From: Spirochaetes bacterium RBG_16_67_19 | Lineage (GTDB): Bacteria; Spirochaetota; Spirochaetia; SZUA-6; DRHE01 | Length of the DNA: 5,077 nucleotides | Reading direction: 5' to 3' | NCBI GenBank assembly: GCA_001829505.1 | Contig: MIBK01000069.1 | Location: 47,068 to 52,144 of the forward strand | Part shown: one piece after another, positions 1 to 4,227 of the stretch | How positions within the stretch are numbered: position 1 is the first letter of the stretch | How the letters are laid out: each line of letters begins with the position of its first letter | Program-made: the position numbers and the translations under genes | Notes under the pieces: generated by a model | Seen by the model: only the letters and a program-made list of their open reading frames with translations | The model's database searches: none | What the model was told of the DNA's origin: nothing

Positions 1-1
1 T

Positions 2-529
2 GACGCCGAAAGCCGCAAACGGGCCGCGGTGCTGTACGCGGACCTGCAGCTGGAGGCCTCTGGAGCCGTGGAGGTGGTCAACAACCTTACGCAGCTGCTG
101 GGCCAGGACCTGGAGAGCCTGAGCTTCTCCACCTCCGAGGAGGTCCTGGCTTTCCTGGAGGACCTGATTCCGCAGATCATGCCCGGGGAGGCGCTGGAGT
201 CCCGGGAGGTTTTTGACGGCCTGCTGACCGGCTTTCAGGAAGCCTGGCAGGGCTATGCCGTCTTCGGCGAGATGCTTGGCGAAGACCCGGCCGTTCCGGA
301 GGCCGTGAACCTGGGCGATGTGACCCAGAAGGCCCTGTTCAGCTGCCTGGTGGCCGAGGCCCTGGCGGACGGTGGCCTGTATGGGACGGAGGCGGAAGCC
401 CGCGACGCGCTGTGGGCCATCCTCCAGGGCGGGCAGCCCGCCGACCCGACCGCCTCCGGCTTCGAGGATCCGTTCCAGGACGGCACGCCGCTGCAGAACA
501 TCCTGGACGCGGCGGGGATCAGCTTCTGA
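2..529 (+). CDS. Unrecognised acidic helical protein, C-terminal part (5' end outside window)
   Basis: The frame is open from the left edge (first full codon at position 2, starting Asp-Ala-Glu-Ser-Arg-Lys) to a TGA at 527-529, so the true start lies upstream. The GTG at 29 is only an internal Val codon. About 175 residues are visible. They are rich in Glu, Asp, Leu and Ala, with long amphipathic helical stretches and no transmembrane segment in the visible part. The tail is Gly/Pro/Asp-rich (FEDPFQDGTPLQNIL). I recognise no domain or catalytic motif. High third-position GC supports real coding. The stop overlaps an ATG (TGATG, 527-531) and the next gene's likely start is 12 bases further on, so the two genes are almost certainly one operon. 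The partner being a predicted exported barrel suggests an envelope role, but that is inference only. Confidence 0.75.
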   Translation, partial: DAESRKRAAVLYADLQLEASGAVEVVNNLTQLLGQDLESLSFSTSEEVLAFLEDLIPQIMPGEALESREVFDGLLTGFQEAWQGYAVFGEMLGEDPAVPEAVNLGDVTQKALFSCLVAEALADGGLYGTEAEARDALWAILQGGQPADPTASGFEDPFQDGTPLQNILDAAGISF

Positions 530-540
530 TGGAGGCGACG

Positions 541-1707
541 ATGCGCGGAACCCTGGCCGTGACCGCACTGCTCCTGACGCTCCTCACCTGGGCGCCTCCG
601 GACCGCTTGGGCGCCCAGAGTTGGGAACCGGCAGCGGTGCCCGTGAGCCCGGAGGTGCTGGCCCAGGGCGGATCGTTCACGGCCAACGCCGAAGGCTTTC
701 AGGCCTTGTTCCACAACCCGGCGGCCCTTGCCTCCGAGCGCAAGTCCCTGACCTTTCTGACCGCCTCCAGCTGGGTCTACGCCAATCCGGCCCGGCTTTT
801 CGCGAGCCTGCCGATGGGCGGGGATGCACAGGCGCTGGCGGATTTCATGGAAGAGGAAATCACCACCGGCGGCTTCGGGATGGGCTCCGGGGTGGGCCTG
901 GGCTACGTGGGCCGTGGCCTTGGCCTGGGTGCCGTGCTGAACGTGGATTCCTACCTCTGGGGACCTACCACCCTGGGGGCCACGGGCCGCCTGACCGCCG
1001 ATCTGCAGTTCGTGGCCGGTTTCGCGTTGAAGACCCTGGGGGAACGGCTCTGGCTGGGAGCGGACGTGCGCCCCCTCATCCGCCTGGCCGTCCCCGTGGA
1101 CTACGACTCCATGTTCGGCTTCTTCGACGCCCTGCAGTCCGGCGGCGACCCGCTGGCTGCGCTGGAATCTGCTCCGGCCCTCTACGGCTACGGCTTCGGC
1201 GTCGACCTCGGCGCCCTGCTGGTGCTGGGCGGACTGCGCATCGGGCTGTCCGTGCGGGATTTCCTGGGAACCAGCATCATCTACCGGCAGAGCACCTTCG
1301 GTGATGTGCTGGAAAGCCTGCAGAAAACGGGCGGTTTTCCGAGCGGCGGGTCGGCCCTGGCCGAGGATCCGATCGTGCCCATGGAGCTCAGCGTGGGGCT
1401 CTCCTACCGCTTCGACTTCGCGCCCCGCACCTTCGACCCGATCCTGCACCTGGCCTTCAGCGACTTGGTCACGGTGCTCCGCGGCGAGCGCTCGCCCTGG
1501 ACGGCGCTGCACCTGGGCACCGAGATCCGCCTCCTGCGCTTTCTGGCCCTGCGCGCGGGACTGAACCAGGGGTACCTGACCTTCGGCGGAGGCCTGCGGG
1601 TGCCCATGCTGGAGCTCAACGCCGCCTTCTTCACCCGGGAGATGGGCCGGCGCCTCGGCGACCAGCCCAGCTCCGGCATGGCCCTGGAGGCCGCGTTTCG
1701 CTTGTAG
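541..1707 (+). CDS. Outer-membrane beta-barrel protein, UPF0164/FadL-like
   Basis: This is a predicted 388-residue exported protein. I chose the ATG at 541 because GGAGG (531-535) lies five bases upstream and the product then begins with a clean signal peptide: MRGT, a Leu/Ala-rich core to about residue 17, and likely cleavage near Gly24-Ala25-Gln26. An in-frame ATG at 529 would add only four residues. After the signal comes FHNPAAL (residues 57-63), the N-terminal NPA(A/G)L motif seen in FadL, PorV and spirochaetal UPF0164 barrels. The rest alternates Gly/aromatic-rich amphipathic strands (GYGFGVDLGALLVLGG, ELSVGLSYRFDF, RAGLNQGYLTFGGGLRVP) with polar loops. It ends in a strand-like AAFRL, compatible with a C-terminal barrel signal. 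The length fits UPF0164 proteins (about 400 residues). Family assignment is from motif and pattern; transport of a hydrophobic substrate is known for FadL but only inferred here. The gene is coupled to the one upstream. I see no clear terminator before the tRNA-Lys promoter. Confidence 0.7.
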   Translation: MRGTLAVTALLLTLLTWAPPDRLGAQSWEPAAVPVSPEVLAQGGSFTANAEGFQALFHNPAALASERKSLTFLTASSWVYANPARLFASLPMGGDAQALADFMEEEITTGGFGMGSGVGLGYVGRGLGLGAVLNVDSYLWGPTTLGATGRLTADLQFVAGFALKTLGERLWLGADVRPLIRLAVPVDYDSMFGFFDALQSGGDPLAALESAPALYGYGFGVDLGALLVLGGLRIGLSVRDFLGTSIIYRQSTFGDVLESLQKTGGFPSGGSALAEDPIVPMELSVGLSYRFDFAPRTFDPILHLAFSDLVTVLRGERSPWTALHLGTEIRLLRFLALRAGLNQGYLTFGGGLRVPMLELNAAFFTREMGRRLGDQPSSGMALEAAFRL

Positions 1708-1740
1708 TGCCCACTTTCCCGACCGCCGGCAGGCCTCGAA

Positions 1741-1770
1741 TTGACACTCGCGGAGGGCGGGTGTTATAGT
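1741..1770 (+). promoter_or_regulatory. Sigma-70-type promoter of tRNA-Lys
   Basis: A perfect -35 TTGACA (1741-1746) is followed by an 18-base spacer and a -10 TATAGT (1765-1770). This predicts transcription starting near 1777, a few bases before the mature tRNA 5' end at 1785. The very short leader is normal for a tRNA gene. It lies 33 bases after the preceding stop codon. Confidence 0.85.
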
Positions 1771-1784
1771 GCCCGTGCTTCCGA

Positions 1785-1857
1785 GGGCCGCTAGCTCAGG
1801 TGGTAGAGCAACAGCCTTTTAAGCTGTGGGTCGCAGGTTCGAGTCCTGCGCGGCTCA
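1785..1857 (+). tRNA. tRNA-Lys (anticodon UUU)
   Basis: A complete cloverleaf can be drawn by hand. The acceptor GGGCCGC (1785-1791) pairs with GCGGCTC (1850-1856), with one G-U at the second pair. The D-stem is GCTC/GAGC. The anticodon stem ACAGC/GCTGT encloses loop CTTTTAA, with anticodon TTT at 1818-1820. The T-stem GCAGG/CCTGC has loop TTCGAGT. The discriminator is A1857. CCA is not encoded (CTT follows), so it must be added after transcription. The last 23 bases (1835-1857) are repeated exactly at 3531-3553, so this gene is the integration target of the mini-island downstream. Because the repeat restores the 3' end exactly, the tRNA remains functional. Confidence 0.97.
1835..1857 (+). 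repeat. attL: 23-bp direct repeat within tRNA-Lys 3' end
   Basis: This segment covers the end of the T-stem, the T-loop and the 3' acceptor strand plus discriminator. It matches 3531-3553 at all 23 positions. The bases on either side (C1834 versus T3530, C1858 versus A3554) differ, so the repeat boundaries are sharp. It is the usual crossover location for tyrosine recombinases that use tRNA genes. Confidence 0.9.
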
Positions 1858-2124
1858 CTTACAGTATAAGGAATCAGCATCGCCTGCCGCCAGTTTCGTA
1901 GCCGATAGGGGGCAGGATGCGATACCGGGAACCTTAGCAACTGTAGCGTCTTGGAGCTGGTGCCGCTGCTGGGTCCTGTCTCGTATCGATCCAACTCAAG
2001 ATGCAGACACAAGCAGCAAGATAATAGCATTTCTAGAATCCGTAAGAAGGGCAGGGTGTGCAAGGGCATTCATTCCCGAAGGCTCGGTGGCGAGGGGTAG
2101 CTTGGCGGGCAGGGATTTCCGCTT

Positions 2125-2305
2125 CTACTCGTAAATAATGGTCACCGTGGTGTAGCGAGTCGCCGAGCCAAAGCTATGACTCACCGCACACTCGCTCTGA
2201 GTAAGGAAGTGCACTTTCTTTACTTCGGTGAGAAACTGATCCGCTAGCGGGCGTTTTGCTATCCAGAACGATGCCCCCGCGAGCCTCAAACACCTTTGCT
2301 TTCAT
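2125..2305 (-). pseudogene. Small Cse60-like protein gene, interrupted by a +1 frameshift
   Basis: The start ATG (2305-2303) has a strong ribosome site, AAGGAG (2318-2313), seven bases upstream. The first frame reads MKAKVFEARGGIVLDSKTP and then runs into an unrelated tail ending at 2174. The +1 frame continues as LADQFLTEVKKVHF, then LTQSECAVSHS, and ends TTVTIIYE with a stop at 2125-2127. Joining them by removing one base gives a coherent 59-residue protein: strand, helix (about residues 20-29), strands and a C-terminal VTIIYE strand. This resembles small proteins of the sporulation Cse60 type and related hypothetical proteins, from memory and with modest certainty. The extra base could be in the C run (minus strand, 2251-2249) or the G run (2278-2274). 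It lies 66 bases downstream of the Hsp20 gene on the same strand, so a two-gene operon is likely. Function is unknown. A sequencing indel would make this an intact gene. Confidence 0.7.
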
Positions 2306-2371
2306 GCCGTTTCTCCTTCCCTGAGCAAGCTAAGCCTTATTCAGATCTCTGACTGTCGCGGCACTATCGAG

Positions 2372-2716
2372 TTATGAGCTTGCGGTTTTTTTCGCCTTGG
2401 TTTCTGCGCTACCCTTTTTAATGACAACTTTCACCGCATCTTCCATCGGATCTTTGAAGGGCACCTCGATTCGAAGCAGGCCGAGTTCGTAGGTCGCTTC
2501 GGCTTTGTCAGGTTTCACCGGCCAGCCCAATGCTAATGAGGCAACATACTCGACGTCCCTCGCTGGTGCTGCCAGGTGGACGCTGTCTTGGAGGATTTTT
2601 ACATCGATGGTATCCGCTGGCGCTCCTGGAATGGCGAACTCCACTATGAGCTTGCGGTTCTCCGCGTCAGCATACGCCACTGTTTCGGGGGCGACTTTCA
2701 TTCGATATTCGGGCAT
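2372..2716 (-). CDS. Small heat-shock protein, Hsp20/alpha-crystallin family
   Basis: The product is a 114-residue ATP-independent holdase-type chaperone. I chose the ATG at 2716 because AAGGAAGG (2731-2724) sits seven bases upstream; a longer in-frame version to 2770 lacks comparable support. The alpha-crystallin core is recognisable: KLIVEFAIPGAPADTIDVKI (about residues 22-41) with the IPG turn, then LAAPARDVEYVASLALGWPV, and the conserved A-x(3)-Y-x-x-GLL block (Ala72-Leu81), followed by IEVPFKDP. The N-terminal arm is very short and the tail is Lys-rich (KKGSAETKAKK) with no clear I-x-I/V oligomerisation motif, so large oligomers seem unlikely. Hsp20 proteins normally bind unfolding clients in the cytoplasm; the client here is unknown. 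It is island cargo, probably co-transcribed with the small gene downstream. Confidence 0.85.
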   Translation of the reverse strand: MPEYRMKVAPETVAYADAENRKLIVEFAIPGAPADTIDVKILQDSVHLAAPARDVEYVASLALGWPVKPDKAEATYELGLLRIEVPFKDPMEDAVKVVIKKGSAETKAKKTASS

Positions 2717-3028
2717 CTTGGTACCTTCCTTTTTTGCTTCTATGACACAATGTAGCCGTGGCGGATGCAAAAAGATAGCACCTTCGATCGCGGCCGCACG
2801 GGGCAGCCCCGGGGTGTTCTCTGACCTGCGGCGCCTGCCGGCCCCCGGTAGATGGTCTCTTTCTGGCTGATACTCGCTGGCGCAGGCGACGGGTTCATTT
2901 TGCTGATCAAGAGACGAGGCGTCGCGGGTATGGAAAAATCATGGAAACAAATCCTTGCAAACGTATGGAAACGATGCTACGACGATTGAAGAAGCGAAAC
3001 GACAAGCCGCACCGTGGGGAGGTGGGCA
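2717..3028. other. Divergent intergenic region between hsp20 and the Myb-like gene
   Basis: This stretch of about 310 bases separates two divergently oriented genes. It should contain both promoters. It holds a weak candidate for hsp20 (2742-2770), a GC-rich patch (about 2790-2860) with a CGGGG-CAG-CCCCG hairpin, and, nearer the plus-strand gene, three copies of ATGGAAA (2930-2936, 2941-2947, 2965-2971). A weak plus-strand promoter, TTGCAA (2955-2960) with TACGAC (2978-2983), is possible. I see no convincing gene on either strand. Confidence 0.5.
2742..2770 (-). promoter_or_regulatory. Possible promoter of the hsp20 operon
   Basis: On the minus strand, TTGCAT (2770-2765) and TGTCAT (2747-2742) are separated by 17 bases and would start transcription about 20 bases before the Hsp20 start codon. 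Each box matches sigma-70 consensus only partly, so this is a weak call based on position. I see no CIRCE-type inverted repeat. Confidence 0.25.
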
Positions 3029-3343
3029 ATGCCGAGAGTTAGGAAGTCGTGGAGCGAAACGGAGGTGAGGCGGTTCCTTGAGCTGAACCGCGAGGGCCGA
3101 ACCGCCAAGGATATTGCCAGAGCGATCCGCCGCACGCCGGGCGCCATACAAGCTATGCGCCGGAAGCTGGCCCAAGCCCACGAACTCGGTGCCAGGGGCA
3201 AGTCTGTATACCGCCTGCTCCTGGTCGGGGAGCATCGGCTCAACCGCCCAACGAAACGGCAGTCTTCTAGCTCCACCCGGGCCCGAGGTTTCCGGGCAGG
3301 CCGTCGGCAAGCACGGTCGTCCAAACGCGAGGAGCAACCATAG
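3029..3343 (+). CDS. Small Myb/SANT- or GcrA-like DNA-binding protein
   Basis: This is a predicted 104-residue basic protein. The ATG at 3029 is preceded by GGAGGT (3018-3023) with five bases between; a GTG at 3014 would overlap that site and is unlikely. Residues 7-45 (SWSETEVRRFLELNREGRTA, then KDIARAIRRTPGAIQAMRRKL) fit a three-helix homeodomain-like fold. There is a Trp at the start of helix 1, an EGRTAKDIA turn-helix and an RRTPGAIQ recognition helix, as in Myb/SANT and GcrA-type proteins. The remainder (about residues 55-104) is Arg/Lys/Ser-rich and apparently disordered, suited to non-specific DNA contact. It is the only DNA-binding candidate in the island and so could regulate the divergent hsp20 operon or act as a directionality factor; both ideas are inference from position. 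The C-terminal half has weak coding character, so an old frameshift after the domain cannot be excluded. Confidence 0.65.
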   Translation: MPRVRKSWSETEVRRFLELNREGRTAKDIARAIRRTPGAIQAMRRKLAQAHELGARGKSVYRLLLVGEHRLNRPTKRQSSSSTRARGFRAGRRQARSSKREEQP

Positions 3344-3530
3344 AAGTAGGCGCCGATCTGCCCGCCCAGCTTATCCAAGTAGTCTCCTCGGCTGTGCAGC
3401 CGATATGCCGTGAAAAGACCTGCTAAGACATGCCCTCGCAATACGGAAGAATATCGACTATCTCTTTGTCCCGCAGCACAATATTCTACAAGTAGTCACG
3501 CGCAGCTACAGATGGCAATAACTTCTGCTT
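3344..3530. other. Non-coding right end of the island
   Basis: About 190 bases separate the Myb-like gene from attR, with no gene I can support. A small hairpin (CGGCT 3389-3393, AGCCG 3398-3402, loop GTGC) has no T-tract, so it is not a convincing terminator. CAAGTAGTC occurs twice (3376-3384 and 3489-3497). Repeats of this kind beside an att site could be recombinase arm sites, but two 9-mers are weak evidence. Confidence 0.4.
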
Positions 3531-3553
3531 AGGTTCGAGTCCTGCGCGGCTCA
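3531..3553 (+). repeat. attR: second copy of the tRNA-Lys 3' end
   Basis: This is an exact 23-base copy of 1835-1857, with no other part of a tRNA in front of it (the preceding bases CTTCTGCTT do not complete a T-stem or anticodon arm). It marks the right boundary of the island. The -35 box of the tRNA-Glu promoter begins five bases after it, showing that native chromosome resumes here. Confidence 0.9.
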
Positions 3554-3557
3554 AATC

Positions 3558-3587
3558 TTGACAGTCGCGGCGCAATCGCCGTATATT
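3558..3587 (+). promoter_or_regulatory. Sigma-70-type promoter of tRNA-Glu (and the barrel gene)
   Basis: A perfect -35 TTGACA (3558-3563) is followed by an 18-base spacer and a -10 TATATT (3582-3587). Transcription would start near 3594, just before tRNA-Glu at 3602. The architecture matches the tRNA-Lys promoter (identical -35, same spacer length). No separate promoter is evident for the gene at 3701, so it probably serves both. Confidence 0.82.
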
Positions 3588-3601
3588 TCGCTTCGCTAAG
3601 T

Positions 3602-3673
3602 GTCTCCTTCGTCTAGTGGTTAGGACACCGGGTTTTCATCCCGGCAGCACGGGTTCGACTCCCGTAGGAGATG
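3602..3673 (+). tRNA. tRNA-Glu (anticodon UUC)
   Basis: The cloverleaf is complete. The acceptor GTCTCCT (3602-3608) pairs with AGGAGAT (3666-3672), the first pair being a G-U wobble. The D-arm runs 3611-3626. The anticodon stem CCGGG/CCCGG has loop TTTTCAT, with anticodon TTC at 3635-3637. The T-stem ACGGG/CCCGT has loop TTCGACT. The discriminator is G3673. CCA is not encoded. The sequence TCGTCTAGTGGTTAGGACACC is typical of bacterial tRNA-Glu. It lies 48 bases after attR, so before the island it would have followed tRNA-Lys directly. Confidence 0.96.
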
Positions 3674-3700
3674 GAAGATACCAACAAGGAGAGGTGGACC

Positions 3701-4162
3701 ATGAAGCGCGGCTTGAAGCTTTGCATTATCGTCATGGTTCTGCTGGCCCTCGGCGCCGTGGGCGCCTCGGCCAAGGGCAGGAGCAACCTCCGGCTGGGTC
3801 TGGAGTTCGGCAACCCGAATGCCGTGCTCATCATCCGCCCGGCGCCCTTCGATTTCAAGATCGGCTACAACTTCGCCGCTCCCGGCTACCTGTTCTTCAG
3901 CGCCGACTACCGGATCGTGAACGCCTACCAGGTCGTCGACATCCTGCACTTTTTCCTCGGCCTGGGCGCTTACACCAACATCTATTTCGAGCCAACCGAG
4001 TTCAGCCTGGGCGCGCGCATCCCCCTGGGGCTGCAGATATTCCTGATCGACAACGTGGTGGAGCTGTTCCTGGAGGTGGCCCCGACCGTGGGCTTCCTGC
4101 CCGCCCTCACCGCCTTCCCCGAGTGGCAGGGCTTCATCGGCTTCACCATCCTGATCCGCTAG
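3701..4162 (+). CDS. Small outer-membrane beta-barrel protein, DUF3996-like
   Basis: This is a predicted 153-residue exported protein. I chose the ATG at 3701 because AAGGAG and GAGGTG (3686-3696) lie just upstream and the product starts with a textbook signal peptide: MKRGLK, a hydrophobic core, and AxA-type cleavage after Ala22-Ser23-Ala24. An in-frame ATG at 3671 lies inside the tRNA and is rejected. The mature part is a series of amphipathic strands: LRLGLEFGNPNAV, FDFKIGYNFA, LFFSADYRIV, FFLGLGAYTNIYF, FSLGARIPLGLQIFL, VELFLEVAPTVGFLP and a final FIGFTILIR. The GNP near the N-terminus, SADY, and GARIPLG...LFLEVAP resemble DUF3996 proteins of spirochaetes (for example the small Borrelia barrel BAPKO_0422) from memory. 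An eight-strand barrel is inferred. It begins 27 bases after tRNA-Glu and is probably co-transcribed with it. Confidence 0.72.
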   Translation: MKRGLKLCIIVMVLLALGAVGASAKGRSNLRLGLEFGNPNAVLIIRPAPFDFKIGYNFAAPGYLFFSADYRIVNAYQVVDILHFFLGLGAYTNIYFEPTEFSLGARIPLGLQIFLIDNVVELFLEVAPTVGFLPALTAFPEWQGFIGFTILIR

Positions 4163-4172
4163 CTCCGGCCGC

Positions 4173-4212
4173 GGCCCGGCGTACCGGCCTGCTTCCACAA
4201 TGCCGGGCCTTT
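4173..4212 (+). terminator. GC-rich inverted repeat, possible weak intrinsic terminator
   Basis: GGCCCGGC (4173-4180) and GCCGGGCC (4202-4209) form a perfect 8-bp GC-only stem with a 21-base loop, followed by TTT (4210-4212). It lies right after the barrel gene's stop. The short T-tract and long loop make it a weak terminator; it also sits just before the murC -10 box, so it could have another role. Confidence 0.45.
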
Positions 4213-4215
4213 GGC

Positions 4216-4221
4216 TATAGT
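4216..4221 (+). promoter_or_regulatory. -10 box of murC, apparently leaderless
   Basis: TATAGT (4216-4221) is identical to the -10 of tRNA-Lys and lies six bases before the murC ATG at 4228. Transcription would begin at about the start codon. The -35 region is poor (CTTCCA or TTCCAC near 4192-4198). No Shine-Dalgarno sequence precedes the ATG. Confidence 0.45.
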
Positions 4222-4227
4222 CACCCA

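Larger units (their letters stand above)
1858..3553. mobile_element. Integrase-less mini-island inserted at tRNA-Lys
   Basis: This segment lies between an intact tRNA-Lys and a second exact copy of its last 23 bases. One att-to-att unit (1835-3530) is 1,696 bp. By eye it is less GC-rich than both flanks, with many AT-rich codons and stretches. Its contents are a small frameshifted gene and an Hsp20 gene (minus strand) and a small DNA-binding protein gene (plus strand). I find no recombinase, transposase, replication or conjugation gene and no terminal inverted repeats, so it is not a simple insertion sequence. It is either a non-autonomous element using an integrase in trans or the residue of a larger island after internal deletion. 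Positions 1858-2124 contain no gene I can support. Confidence 0.85.

Noticed and set aside
253..1512. Minus-strand frame of 419 codons opposite the first two genes.
   Set aside because: Its Arg/Gln/His/Gly-rich composition is typical of an antisense shadow in GC-rich DNA, whereas the plus-strand barrel gene has a signal peptide, motif and ribosome site.
1879..1923. Imperfect inverted repeat ATCGC-CTGCC / GGCAG-GAT-GCGAT next to attL, considered as a recombinase arm site or structured RNA.
   Set aside because: The stems are short, bulged and separated by 22 bases, and there is no matching copy near attR.
1791..2069. Minus-strand open frame ending in a segment like RRTRTCDPQLKRLLLY.
   Set aside because: That C-terminal part is the antisense translation of a tRNA, a classic spurious annotation; the rest has no coding support.
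1826..2134. Plus-strand open frame crossing from tRNA-Lys into the island (102 codons).
   Set aside because: Its only start lies inside the tRNA, it has no ribosome site, and the translation has a Trp/Cys/Arg-rich, non-protein-like composition. I recognised no integrase or other domain.
2740..2898. Minus-strand 52-codon frame just upstream of Hsp20.
   Set aside because: No ribosome site, Pro/Arg/Gly-rich low-quality translation, and it covers the probable hsp20 promoter.
2977..3441. Minus-strand 154-codon frame opposite the Myb-like gene.
   Set aside because: No recognisable domain and no good start; the plus-strand frame contains a coherent helix-turn-helix motif with a strong ribosome site.
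1858..3553. CRISPR array, retron or toxin-antitoxin pair in the island.
   Set aside because: There are no regularly spaced repeats, no reverse transcriptase, and no recognisable toxin or antitoxin; the only repeats are the att sites and very short words.
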